Numbered from the stretch's first letter, positions 21,599 through 32,588 are shown. The stretch: 64,000 nt of DNA from Enoplolaimus lenunculus (GCA_030248215.1 JASANG010002365.1:372001-436000), one strand, 5' to 3'. A program made the numbers and translations. The notes: generated by a model from the sequence alone, not told the origin.

Positions 21599-21895
21599 TA
21601 AACCAACACCGTTATATACAACAATTAATGCATTTACACTAAATGACCAGAATCATACGTAAGCTTTTAGTTGCGCACATTATGGTAATATCTTGATATC
21701 GCGGAACAAAGTATACCAAAGATCGAAAGAATATAAATTTTTCAATACTTTGTAAACATATTAAAAAAGACTAAGTATGAAAAAGAGGGTATTTTAGCCT
21801 AAAAATAACAGGTGTGGCAGGTTTAAGTAGCCAGATAGCGTGACCAATTACTGATTACCCCTGTTTAATGTTTGCTGGTAGCTTTGTGGCTTACA

Positions 21896-22151
21896 CACTG
21901 TAAATTTCAGTGAGTTGATTTTAACTCATAATGAGTTGAATCACTTAGTGTGAGTTAGGACTATCAGAGCTGAGAATTGTGATTTTATTCAAATCATTCT
22001 GAGTTAATTAATCAATTCACACAGAGGCAAATCAACTCACAGAGTGAGGATCAGTTCAACTCATAGTGAGTTAAAGTTTACTGATTTTAATTCAGAAATA
22101 ACTAACTCACTAGCTGAATTAATTATAATAAACTCATTGAAATTTACAGTG
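21896..22151 (+). mobile_element. TA-type MITE, family D
   Basis: CACTGTAAATTTCAGTGAG to ACTCATTGAAATTTACAGTG, with TA on the right. First of four D copies within 1.4 kb. Confidence 0.85.
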
Positions 22152-22212
22152 TATATATACAACATGAAGAAAGCGGAGGTATATTCGCACAAAATTCCCA
22201 AATTAAATTCTA

Positions 22213-22437
22213 CACTGTAAATTCCAATGATTTGATTAATCAACTCATAGAGAGAAAATTAGTCATATCTGGTTACTTCTGAGTTAATAACAGTAAATAT
22301 GAACTCACTTTGAGCTGATTTAATGAGTTGAAACAATTCTTAAATCTGAGTACTGAAAGACCTATAAATCAGAGCTCAGACTTCTGAGTGGATTTAATTC
22401 AGTCTGAGTTAAAATTAACTCACTGAAATTTACAGTG
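22213..22437 (-). mobile_element. TA-type MITE, family D, opposite orientation
   Basis: CACTGTAAATTCCAATGATT to ACTCACTGAAATTTACAGTG; TA at 22211-22212. Inverted relative to its neighbour at 21896. Confidence 0.85.
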
Positions 22438-22557
22438 ATGAAAGTAAACTTTTAAACGCTGTAAAATAATCCGCTGAGATCAAAAAATTTTCTCGTTCGC
22501 TACGCTCGTTTGCGAAAATGTTTTAGACTTAATTATTCATGTTCAAAATAAAATCTA

Positions 22558-22787
22558 CACTGTGAATTCCAATGAGTTGATTAATTAATTCAGCTAGCGA
22601 GTTGGTAATTTCTGAATTAATATATCAATAAACATTAACTCACTCCCAGTTGAGTTGATTCTCTCTCTGAGTTGAGTTGACTCTGTATGAATTGAATCAA
22701 CTCAAAACTTCGAGTTCTGATAGTCCAACTCAAACTGATTGATTCAACTCGTTCTGAGTTAAAATCAACTCACTGAAATTTACAGTG
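22558..22787 (-). mobile_element. TA-type MITE, family D
   Basis: CACTGTGAATTCCAATGAG to ACTCACTGAAATTTACAGTG with TA on both sides. Confidence 0.85.
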
Positions 22788-22919
22788 TAAAAAATTTTGT
22801 TTACAATTTGTTTTATTCGGTGAAACTCGACAATTCAAGATCGTTGTCGTACGGTGCCACTTTAAAATGGCCCAAAAATGTGGCGCCTTCCGAGCTGATG
22901 GTAAAATATTTTGACGCGA

Positions 22920-22990
22920 GTGAATGTATTCTCAAATGTGTGTAGCACGAGCATCTATTGCTAGTTAAATAGCTTATAAAACGAAATTGT
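22920..22990 (+). repeat. Family K fragment
   Basis: TATTCTCAAATGTGTGTAGC and a worn CTATTGCTAGTTAAATAG, matching 25390-25450 and 42490-42545. Confidence 0.5.
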
Positions 22991-23029
22991 GAACCCCGCT
23001 TGCCTGCGCGGTAAATTTTATTCATTTAA

Positions 23030-23258
23030 CCTAAATTCAGAACGAGTAAAATCCACTCAGAGGGTTTGACCGCTGAATTAGGTCTTTCAGAACTCAGAAT
23101 TCTGAATTGATTGAACTCATACTGAGTTACTTAATCAACAAAACAAGCATTAAATCAGCACAGAGTGAGTTAATGTTTACTGTTATTAATTCAGAAATAA
23201 CCAGAAATAATTAATACTATATTCGAGTTGATTAACTCTTCAGAATTTGCTGTGTTAA
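23030..23258 (+). mobile_element. Family D, worn copy
   Basis: Both CACTGTAAA ends are eroded, but TTAGGTCTTTCAGAACTCAG, TGTTATTAATTCAGAAATA and GAGTTGATTAACTC keep the family order. Closest in detail to 39083-39295. Confidence 0.6.
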
Positions 23259-23289
23259 CTTTCCACATTGCAGCAGTATAAATTAACGC

Positions 23290-23560
23290 AATATGCTGAA
23301 TTTTGAATATCACAGCTAATCTGACAGCAGTTGACGATAGGTGCAACACACATTAGAGAATATGTGCAAAACCTGGTAGAAGCACTCGGTAAAATAATCA
23401 AATCGCTTCAACTCGAGTTGCGTCTTATAATTAAACTCATTTCATCTGAATGGTAACTTAGCTAAAACACAGCAAGCTGCAATAAAAACTATAATCAGCA
23501 GCTGATAAATAGATGTAACGCACGTTTGAGAATATGGGCATAGTTGGTAAATGGATCCAT
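23290..23560 (-). repeat. Two inverted family K fragments
   Basis: GACGATAGGTGCAACACACA with GAGAATATG near 23332-23363, and ATAGATGTAACGCACGTTTG with AGAATATG near 23510-23535, are reverse complements of the family K head. Confidence 0.45.
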
Positions 23561-23572
23561 CTGGCCCGTAAC

Positions 23573-23707
23573 CAGCACTCCTTGCTAGCTGGGCTAAAAA
23601 AATTTCAGGAGGGGCATATAAGGGTTTTCAATGACTTATAAACCTGGTTGCAAACTTTCTAGGGGGTGCCAAAAGTTTTCCAGGGTGGCTGAGCCCTCGT
23701 GGTTACC
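23573..23707. mobile_element. Family F MITE
   Basis: GGCCCGTAACCAGCACTCCT start, GGGGCATATAAGGGTTTTCA core, GGTGGCTGAGCCCTCGTGGT end. Confidence 0.7.
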
Positions 23708-23711
23708 TCTC

Positions 23712-24080
23712 AGTGTAACCGGAATTCCGATTCCGATTAGAATTCCGATTCAAAGCAAATTCCGATTCCGCTTCAAATTATCAGAATCTGACATTTTAAT
23801 TTTAGGACTACTTGTAATATGTTGTCTAAAATTAAGGCATCATTTATCTATTAAATTGTTTTCGATGAGTTAACTTGTCATTTTGAATGTGGTACGAAAA
23901 AATATTGCCAATCTAACGTTTTTGAGGAATGTTGCCAGCCAACAGGCACCCTAAATCGATATTATACTCGTTAATACAAATTATTCGTGTTGTCACATTA
24001 TTTTTCGTTCCGATACCGCTTCCGATTCCAATTCCGGCATAAATTTGCTGTACCGATGTTGATTCCGGTATAATCCAGTT
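23712..24080. mobile_element. CCGGA-rich element, family M
   Basis: GTAACCGGAATTCCGATTCC at one end and TTCCGATTCCAATTCCGG, then TTGATTCCGGTATAATCC, near the other. The ATTCCG words form short direct repeats. Boundaries approximate; relatives lie at 58105 and 59553. Confidence 0.45.
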
Positions 24081-24568
24081 GCGCTTTGCACCCTGATACC
24101 TCTTAGCTACGAGCCAGATGCATCCAGCACCTGAATGCTCATTGTATTTAGCTATAAAGCTGCAATAAAAACAATAACAATAAAAGCATAAATACATAGC
24201 AGGTATACGGGGCCACTGGTTCCTAAGCAACCGATAAAACATCTAAAATATGCAACTGTCAGTCATACCAAAAAAATATACCTTGAATACTTTTTATTGT
24301 GTTCAAATTAGCGGAATCAGCTTTTTAGAATTGGTTTTACCTAAAATATAATCGCTCGTTTTTGTGAATATCTGTAATTACGTTTATAGACATTTCTTTT
24401 AGAAATAGTGCAAAAATAACAGTGTCTCCCAAAATTGTATTTTTTATTGACGCAATTCGATCTGAACATCAGTTGAAAAAAAACTTAACCGACTTGATGT
24501 GGCTATTTTGAAATTAAAATGTTCAATCAGTCGCTTTATAAATTAATTATATTAAAATTTGGAGCGAA
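24081..24568. other. Intergenic, nothing recognised
   Basis: No supported gene or named repeat. Confidence 0.35.
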
Positions 24569-24722
24569 AAGTAATTGATTGAATTTGGCGTCGAAAAGTA
24601 ATTGGTTGAATTTGGCAACGAAAAGTAATTGGTTGAATTTGACAACGAAAAGTAATTGCTTGAATTTGGCAACCAAAATTAATTGACTGAATTTGGCAAC
24701 GAAAAGTATTTGCTTGAATTTG
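24569..24722. repeat. 27-bp minisatellite, about 6 units
   Basis: Units of GAAAAGTAATTGGTTGAATT plus TGGCAAC, mildly diverged. Confidence 0.85.
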
Positions 24723-25003
24723 GGGCAATTTTACATCGACATATTTCCTCGAGATTGAAAATTATCCAGTTAAAGTTGAATTTGGCTATTTTATCAAAGC
24801 TGCCGCCCCGTGTACAATTATGGAACAAGCATCGCATGACTCAACTGAGAGAACGCTTTTGACTCAAAACACAGTTCAAATTTAAAAAAACTACGCTCAT
24901 GTTTAAAACGACTCAATTTGAGAGTTCGAAAAAAATTTCCGTGTATCAAAAATAAACATAACAATAAAAGCGTTGTTTGTTCATAGAAGTATTAAAATGT
25001 AAA

Positions 25004-25168
25004 CACTGGCTGGAGCAGACTACGGTTGGGAACCTGCCTTAATACCGGGCTGAAAGCCCTTGCGATGATACAAATATTTTTCCATTTTTTGTTCCAATTC
25101 TTGTTAGAGGGGTTCCTCTAAGTAGTGCCCCCCATATGGGGAGTATGAAGGTGGCTGCTCCGATCTTG
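25004..25168. mobile_element. hAT-like MITE, family R
   Basis: Exact 8-bp duplication AATGTAAA at 24996-25003 and 25169-25176. Ends CACTGGCTGGAGCAG and the inverse CTGCTCCGATCTTG. An internal hairpin GGGCTGAAAGCCC is present. Confidence 0.85.
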
Positions 25169-25382
25169 AATGTAAAAAACTGTGTAAACACCGCTACACA
25201 CAGTTTAATAGCAAGCAGTTTGCTTAATTTTGCAGGCTTAAAATGCTATGAAACCGATTGTAGACTTAATAATAAGGTAATACGCTCAAAGATAAAACGG
25301 ATATCGCAATGGTTGTGAGTTTAGCGGTATTTATGAATTTTACATTGGACATTTAATTTGCATATTAGAAGCAGGACTTAGT

Positions 25383-25640
25383 CCAGGATCTGTATTCTCA
25401 AATGTGTGCGGCATCTGTCACTAGTTGTTGATAGGTCAAGTAATTTTCGAACCAGTGAATGTTGAACGTCAAAACGTAACATATTTTTAGCATATGATTT
25501 GCTCTGTTCTACTGTGTACCAATTTTAAGTTCAACACCTGCAATACTAAAGTGAGAGTTTGAAAACCTATTACTAACTTATGATAGTTCCTATGCACATA
25601 TGAAAATAGGGGCCCTGATCGTAAGCTTAAACCACATAAG
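25383..25640 (+). repeat. Family K repeat
   Basis: TATTCTCAAATGTGTGCGGC, ACCAGTGAATGTTGAACGTC, CATATGATTTGCTCTG and CAATTTTAAGTTC occur in the same order at 42485-42715. No TIRs or poly-A tail are clear; it could be a SINE-like or MITE family. Confidence 0.6.
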
Positions 25641-25716
25641 CATATTTTAGGTACATGAATGTAGAATTGTTTTGGCAAAATTGAAAAAGCTAGCACGCGT
25701 TAGCAATAACCGTCCA

Positions 25717-26116
25717 CTGTAGTGACCCGAATAAGAGGTGGGCCTGATATATATTTGGCTCCTCCAGAGGGTACCCGCCCTGTTATTTGGATACGGACTG
25801 TTATTTATTTATAGCCCACGCTCCGCCACATTTCGTTACTGAAATATATCTGGTACTGCAACTGTCCGTTGAATTAAACGTTTATTTGTGTTTTTCAATA
25901 GCTTGAGCGATAATGCAAGGTTATACTTAGGGATGTACTTTCAAAGTGAGCTTTAAAGTTTCAATTTCAACTCAAATTAGTTGGTCATGGAATCATTTCA
26001 TGCGCTACAATTAGGAATAATTGCCATTTATGGACTCTAATTACAACTTAGGGACTCTATCCGCTTACGGACTCTCATTAGGGATATGGATTCCTCTCTT
26101 ATTCGGGTCACTACAG
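25717..26116 (-). mobile_element. TIR MITE, family A
   Basis: CTGTAGTGACCCGAATAAG to TTATTCGGGTCACTACAG, about 400 bp, with TA on the right (CA on the left). Confidence 0.85.
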
Positions 26117-26168
26117 TACCCGGTGTTAGACAGGTGGGACAAGTGGGCTTAGGGACTGAAAATATTAA

Positions 26169-26429
26169 CCCTTTCTCTCATGAATATTTTCTATTTCCCC
26201 TGAGACCTACTATAATGCTAGGATTCGAACTCCAGTGACTGGAGTGGGAGGCGTATACCATCACCACTCAGCTATAGGAGCTTGATGCTCGAGCCCGAGG
26301 GGGCTCTCACGTCTTGTGGTGATTTAGTACTATGTATTCGTGTTGCAATTGTTAAACAGGGTGCGATATATATTATTTAACGTATATATTGCGCTGAGTT
26401 GCCGATGGGCAACTCAATGTGAGAAGGGG
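26169..26429 (-). mobile_element. piggyBac-like MITE, family P, with tRNA-like core
   Basis: TTAA at 26165-26168 and 26430-26433 flanks CCCTTTCTCTCATG...CAATGTGAGAAGGGG, matching the piggyBac rule (TTAA target, ends in CCC/GGG). On the minus strand 26282-26217 has A-box TAGCTGAGTGG and B-box GAGTTCGAATCC. The upstream GC hairpin GAGCCCCCTCGGGCTC is shared by all copies. No transposase. Confidence 0.8.
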
Positions 26430-26530
26430 TTAAGCTTAAGATTATGTTTAGGCTTAGGATTTGATTTAATCTTAGGTTTAAGCTTCAAATTAGTAGCCAG
26501 GTCCCCAAAGTTAACATAAGCCAAAACATG
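26430..26530 (+). mobile_element. Family B or C fragment
   Basis: GTTAAGCTTAAGATTATGTT, then TTTAGGCTTAGG and CCCAAAGTTAACATAAGCC: a worn, shortened TTAGGC-type element. Confidence 0.45.
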
Positions 26531-26815
26531 TAATTAATTTTCGTCCTTGTGTTTTGATTCGTCAAAATTACAAAGGAAACCGAATCCTGCTACAAGAAAT
26601 ATCGATTTAACTGAGGCAAATAAAGCTGAAACTATTAAATATTACAATAATTGTGCATTATTTATAACGTAATAATCAACGACGTTTCCGCTATAAAGAA
26701 CAATGCCACAGTACTTTAATATAATAGCAGTAGTACCGTTATTCAACCCCATAATTAGGTCTCGTGCTAGAATCATACTGAAACTAAAATTTCTAACAAA
26801 TGCAATCAGGCAACG

Positions 26816-26840
26816 AAATATATATATTATATATTTATAT

Positions 26841-26895
<55 letters not shown>
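26816..26895. repeat. (TA)n microsatellite
   Basis: About 80 bp of TATA dinucleotides. The Tyr-Ile ORFs here are not genes. Confidence 0.9.
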
Positions 26896-26902
<7 letters not shown>

Positions 26903-27061
26903 TTTCGTTTTGGATCAAAAAAACATTAATGTATTGTGAAATCAACTATGGTAGACCGAACCAGACTGATGTCAGTTTGAATTTCCGTTAAACTTTAAAA
27001 AAAGGCTACGGGACGGTGGTGGGTTCGAAATGAATACATAAATTTTTAACAACGGTCTCTG

Positions 27062-27140
27062 AGCTTGCGTTATCGAATGTGTGTGTAGCATCGATTACCA
27101 GTTGGTGAATATAACAAATTATGCTAGAAATGTACAATGT
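27062..27140 (+). repeat. Family K fragment
   Basis: TTATCGAATGTGTGTGTAGC, ATTACCAGTTGGTGAATATA. A second K-like block (CCTATTGCTAACTGATTCTA) lies at 27563-27582, so a K copy may be spread over about 520 bp. Confidence 0.45.
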
Positions 27141-27604
27141 CTACCTGTGATGATACATTTGTCAGTCCGGTTGAAACTGGGCAACACGCGAGAATCAGCT
27201 GTACTCTGGCGGCAGGGTCGTAGTCACGTTAATAGCAATTGTTTGATTCTCAAATTCGTATTTTGGACCAGAAAAGAGCTCATAGGCAACATTTGAAATA
27301 GAAAGATAATGAAACAAAGATACTGTGAACCTTAATGATGATGGGTATTTTTTGAAATACCAGTCGAAATTAATTTTTAGATATTTTTAGAATTAAGGCA
27401 CTTTTAAATATTTCACAGATATATACCCTATTTCGCCTGAAATCTTTCAAAGCATAGCGAACGGTGAGGTTAGAAATTGAGAACATTTTTAGTAATATTA
27501 ATATTTCTACGTCTGTACTAATTTTAAAATCGACAATTCGCGAGAATTAGCCTGTTCGAAAACCTATTGCTAACTGATTCTAGGTGCTATAGGTAAAAAA
27601 ATTT

Positions 27605-28006
27605 GGGCCCGCCTAAATTTTTTCTCAATTAGTGAACAAACACGGGCGGAACATTTCTGTAAGCATATTTCTAGGCCTAAGTCTATGCCTAACCGTCAGT
27701 GTAAGAGTTAGCTTATAGCTACGCCTGAGCCTAAGCGTAAGAACGAGCTTTACCTAAACCTAAGCCGAAGCCTAACCTAAAGTGAAAGTGTGAAATTATA
27801 CCTACGCCTGAGCCTAAGCGTAAGAATGAGCTTATACCTAACCCTAATCCTAAGCCTAACCTTAAGGGAAAGAGTGATCTTATACCTACACCTGAGCCTA
27901 AACGTAATAATGAACTTATACCTAAGCCTAAACCATAGTAAAAATAGTCTAAAGCTAAAGCTTACTCTATTCCAGTCCCACGAAATAACGATCCGCCCCT
28001 CGAATT
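27605..28006 (-). mobile_element. Family B MITE, enlarged
   Basis: GGGCGGAACATTTCTGTAAG, repeated CCTGAGCCTAAGCGTAAGAA units and AGCTAAAGCTTACTCTATTC, then GATCCGCCCC. The array is built of a higher-order unit that includes TGAGCTTATACCTA. The left end carries GGGCCCGCCTAAATTTTTTC, also seen at 29485. Confidence 0.65.
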
Positions 28007-28967
28007 ATTTAAGTTTCCGAAAGATTTATTGCGGTTACGAAAAACTGCTTATTTCACCGACAAATATTATGCCTCTGGTTCCTGTTCCGGCATTTTTGAC
28101 TCCGGATACGACCTACAACTGATAATTAAACATTGTAAAAATAGAAATTATAAATTTGAACAATAATAATGCAATGAATTTAAATTTTTTTCCAACTGGG
28201 TAAATATAAACAGATAACTGTATTCAGATCTACATTGTGTATAGAACATGTATGTAAACAACAAAATGTTTGTTTACTGCTGTCTTCAGGACAGACCACG
28301 CCTTTAGCCGAATACCAGGTACAAAATTTACAGTGACTGAGTGAAAATTTGAGTCATATGGCCCTATTCTCAACTTTTGTTGTAATGTTCTCACGGGTAT
28401 GACGTCACAAAGTGACGTCATATTGTGCGCATGGCATTTTAGACATAACGAATATGCGCGACTGTCATGATGACGTTGCCTACCTTTCTGTATGGGAAGC
28501 AGAGTTCAATTACCGTCGGCACCGAACCTGGTATTGAATGAAACCTTAAATGCTTAAATCGAGTGCTTATTCGACAGCGGCAGATTCAGAAACTTTTGTC
28601 AAATAACCGCAGTCTTTATGTAAAATTTGCAAGAAATAGCTATTTCTGAGACAGGAACTAGCAGAATTTAAACGCTCAATGAACAATACCGATGCTTTTT
28701 GTCTCCATATTTGCCTGTGTGAAATTCGAATATGTACACAAAAACGTGTCAAATTTACCGCAAGACATTTTTATAGCTTAAAGGCATTTGAAAACTATTT
28801 CTTTATGAGAACCCGAAACAAAAAACGTGAACACACTTGGTCTCATGTGAAGTCTACGAAGTATACTACCCAATATTAAAAGTGCCGATCAGTAAACTTT
28901 CACGGTTCCGGTGGCGCCAAACCCTGACAAAAGGTCGTTTAAGTTTGTTACAATACGTACAAATTAA
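28007..28967. other. Intergenic, nothing firm
   Basis: ATGACGTCACAAAGTGACGTCAT near 28399 holds a perfect CRE-like inverted pair of TGACGTCA words, the only striking short motif. No gene could be supported. Confidence 0.35.
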
Positions 28968-29118
28968 GCCAGTAGCCAGCTCACCTTACTAGAGTGGCTA
29001 AAAAATTTTCAGCAGGGGTATACAAAGGTTTTCGCTGACTTACAAGCAAGGTTGAACGTTTTCTAGGAGGGTCAAAATTCGTTCACAGGGGAGCTGAACC
29101 CCCTAGCCTCGCTGCTTA
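28968..29118. mobile_element. Family F MITE
   Basis: GCCAGTAGCCAGCTCACCTT start, GACTTACAAGCAAGGTTGAA core and GGGAGCTGAACCCCCTAGCC end. Confidence 0.7.
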
Positions 29119-29449
29119 ATTATCTTGTGATACGTATGTGCTAATATTAACGAAAAATCTGTGCAATAAATTTCAGTTGTACATATATCGGTTTTTAAGT
29201 AATTGATAGTAATTTTTTACGTAATTAATTATACAAATAAGAATTAGAAAATTTACAGTTGCCGAAAATTTATTTTTAATTTAAGCCATTCATTCAGAAT
29301 CAAACGAAATATTTTTACTGTACCCATAAATGCAGTAATACATTAATTTTATATTGATACACTATGACAGTTTGCATTAGCAATAATTGCATAATTGCAA
29401 TTAATGCTCAATGGGAAGCTTTAAAGATTGCTTTATTACTATTATGGTG
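29119..29449. other. Intergenic, nothing recognised
   Basis: AT-rich; no feature seen. Confidence 0.35.
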
Positions 29450-29575
29450 TAGATATTTTAGGTGCTATAAGTGAAAGAATTTGGGCCCGCCTAAATGATT
29501 TCGAAATTATTGAACAAACACAGGTGGAACATTTCTGTAAGCATATTTCTTGGCCTAAGTCAATGCCTAATTTTG
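29450..29575 (-). repeat. Truncated copy of the 27580-27690 B/K junction
   Basis: GGTGCTATAAGTGAAAG, AATTTGGGCCCGCCTAAATG and GGTGGAACATTTCTGTAAGC repeat the 27580-27690 sequence, including the same boundary between K-like and B-like DNA. Confidence 0.6.
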
Positions 29576-29847
29576 CGAACCAATAATAAATAAACACATT
29601 TTTCGCACTTGATTTGCCCGACTCCAATACAGATTTTGACAGTCGTAGCTGTCGGTGTTCGTTGCTTTAAATATCTTTGACAAACATGGATTGGACGTAC
29701 GTAAAGAATTAAAGCATGTCAATGGAGGGCATAGCCACAATATATCGTCATTCCACAACATCTGAACTGTCAGATTGGATTGAAAGCTACAATAGTTCGG
29801 GCCAGGAAATCTTTCAAACAAGTTTGTTGTTTGCGCCTAAGGGTTGG

Positions 29848-30178
29848 TTGCGTTATTCTTTTTTTGACGTGCGGCGCCGTTCGGAGCCGTCCGTCAGACG
29901 CATGGTACCGACCGGCGCCGTCCGTCACCCGTCCGGCGCCGTTCGTTACCCGGACGGCGCCGTCGGTCACTGCACGGCGCTGTCCGTCACCGTGTGGCGC
30001 CGTCCATCACCGTGCGGCGCCGTCCGTCACTGTGCGGCGCCGTCCATCACTGTGCGGCACCGTCCGTCACCGTGCGGCGCCGTCCGTCACCGTGCGGCGC
30101 CGTCCGTCACTGTGCGGTATTATAACGTACCGTGACGAACGGTGACGAACGGCCCCGGACGTCAAGTGTAGCGCAATC
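29848..30178. mobile_element. GC-rich TIR element, family J, expanded by a 20-bp minisatellite
   Basis: Ends TTTTTTGACGTGCGGCGCCG and CGGCCCCGGACGTCAAGTGT are imperfect inverted matches. Inside, from about 29870 to 30118, some 12 units of CGCCGTCCGTCACCGTGCGG occur with single-base variants. Long ORFs of Arg/Pro/Ser through it are by-products of the GC-rich repeat. Confidence 0.75.
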
Positions 30179-30362
30179 CTTAGTAGGAAATTAACAGAAC
30201 AAAACTTATTAATCTTTAGTTTGTTTTGTTCAGCTATTAATTAATGACAACCGATTACAACAGTTCGATCAACTAAAAAAGAAATTTATGTTTTACTCAG
30301 ACATACAGCGACAGTTACTACTTTTTAACTATCGCAGTTTAAATATATAGATAAATAAATAA

Positions 30363-30800
<438 letters not shown>

Positions 30801-30938
30801 TACAATTGGACCACTACAGTTACGCTTATAAAAGTGACTGAAGTTTAAAGCTGAAACGCGTCGCAATAAACACTGCAATTGTTTGAACGCATCAACAAAT
30901 CCAATTTAAAGCGCTTCACAATAAACTCATTTAGGTTG

Positions 30939-31100
30939 CACCCGCAGCCAGGGTGGGGCAGGCGGAGCTCAGCCCCCCCTTGGAAAAATTTTGCCTCTCC
31001 TAGAAAATTTTCAACCTTGCTTATACGTCAACGAAAACCCTTGAACGCCTCTGTTGACAATTTTTACCGCTTCCTAGCAAGTTGAGCTGGTTACTCGCTT
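30939..31100. mobile_element. Family F MITE
   Basis: CACCCGCAGCCAGGGTGGGG, CAACCTTGCTTATACGTCAA and AGCAAGTTGAGCTGGTTACT. Confidence 0.7.
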
Positions 31101-31369
31101 GATTTTGGTTCGAACTGCTATCAGGAAAACCTGGCTAAAAGATTAATATTATCTTATACTTTGCAGACCTGTGTTGTTTTCGTCGAGTGCGTACACTCTC
31201 AAAACGTAGACGCGAATTAAATTCTCAACGGAATTCAAAATAAACTCGCATGCATTTGTGTTAAAGTATTTTGTTTTGTCGTTGAAAATTAATAAACTCT
31301 ATAAACTACGGATTAAGTAAAAAAAATTCGAACAAAATAAAAAGGTTTAGTACCGCAATGAATCAAACA

Positions 31370-31803
31370 GTTGAACTGTCGTTTGGACGACTTTCAGTTG
31401 AATTGTCGTTTGGACGACTTTCAGTTGAATTGTCGTTCGGACGACTTTCAATTGAATTGTCGTTTGGACCACTTTCAGTTGAATTGTCGTTTGGACGACT
31501 TTCAGTTGAATTGCCGTTCTGACGACTTTCAGTTGAATTGTCGTTTGGACGAGTTTCAGTTGAATTGTCGTTCGGACGACTTTCAGTTGAATTGTCGTTT
31601 GGACGACTTTCAGTTGAATTGACGTTTGGACGACTTTCAGTTGAATTGTCGTTCGAACGACTTTCAGTTCAATTGTCGTTTGGACGACTTTCAGTTGAAT
31701 TGTCGTTTGGACGACTTTCAGTTGAATTGTCGTTTGGACGACTTTCAGTTGAATTGTCGTTTGGACGACTTTCAGTTGAATTGTCGTTTGGACGGCTTTC
31801 AGT
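31370..31803. repeat. 27-bp minisatellite, about 16 units
   Basis: Units of GTTGAATTGTCGTTTGGACG plus ACTTTCA, few substitutions. The plus strand stays open in overlapping frames (9-residue repeats such as LNCRLDDFQ) because 27 is divisible by three. No unique coding flanks. Confidence 0.9.
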
Positions 31804-31822
31804 GAAATTAAAAGTATTTTAA

Positions 31823-32085
31823 CCCCTTCTCACATTGAGTTGCCTATAGGCAACTCAGAGCAGTGTATATACGTTAAATAATATATATCGCACCGTGTTT
31901 AACAATTGCAACCCGTATACATAGTACTAAATCACCACAAGAAGTGAGAGCCCCCTCGGGCTCGAGCGTCAAGCTCCTATAGCTGAGTTGTGATGGTATA
32001 CACCTCCCACTCCTATCACTGGAGTTCGAATCCTAGCATAAAAGTATGTCTCAGGGGAAATAGAAAATATTCATGTGAGAAAGGG
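31823..32085 (+). mobile_element. piggyBac-like MITE, family P, with tRNA-like core
   Basis: TTAA at 31819-31822 and 32086-32089; ends CCCCTTCTCACATTGAG and TTCATGTGAGAAAGGG. tRNA-like core at 31974-32038 with A-box TAGCTGAGTTG and B-box GAGTTCGAATCC. GC hairpin GAGCCCCCTCGGGCTC at 31949-31964. Confidence 0.85.
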
Positions 32086-32227
32086 TTAAGCGAAAAATTT
32101 TCAGTGATATGTCTCAGGGAAAATAGAAAATATTCATGTGAGAAAGGGTTAAGCGAAAAATTTTCAGTTTACTATCTATAACCCCTTCTCACATTGAGTT
32201 GCAAAATTTTCAGTTTACTATCTATAA
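32086..32227. repeat. Tandem duplication of P-element ends
   Basis: The 3' end of one P copy (CAGGGAAAATAGAAAATATT, then GTGAGAAAGGGTTAA) and the 5' end of the next (AACCCCTTCTCACATTGAG) are each duplicated with the linker AAAATTTTCAGTTTACTATC. Confidence 0.75.
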
Positions 32228-32466
32228 CCCCTTCTCACATTGAGTTGCACATAGGCAACTCAGCGCCGTGTATATACGTTAAATAATATATATCGCACCG
32301 TGTTTAACTAAATCACCACAAGACGTGAAAGCCCCCTCCGGCTTGAGCGTCAAGCTCCTATAGCTGAGTGGTGATAGTATACGCCTCCCACTACAGTCAC
32401 TGGAGTTCGAATCCTAGCATAAAAGTAGGTCTCAGGAGAAATAGAATATATTTATGTGAGAAAAGG
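32228..32466 (+). mobile_element. piggyBac-like MITE, family P, third copy
   Basis: CCCCTTCTCACATTGAGTTG to TTTATGTGAGAAAAGG; targets are worn (ATAA, TAAA). tRNA-like core at 32354-32418 with TAGCTGAGTGG and GAGTTCGAATCC intact. A short deletion before the GC hairpin makes it about 239 bp. Confidence 0.8.
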
Positions 32467-32588
32467 TAAATTTAAAAATTTTGCAAAATAAGAAATGCCA
32501 CAGGTTTCGCACAGTTTAAAGAACAAGTCAACAAATCGGTTCCCACGAAAGGTCATTTGAACCACACAAACTAAGGATGACGCTATAC

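Noticed and set aside
29716-30145. Arg/Pro-rich proteins of 120-139 residues
   Set aside because: GC-rich J minisatellite read in several frames on both strands.
31371-31822. Nine-residue repeat proteins on the plus strand
   Set aside because: 27-bp minisatellite; overlapping frames are equally open.
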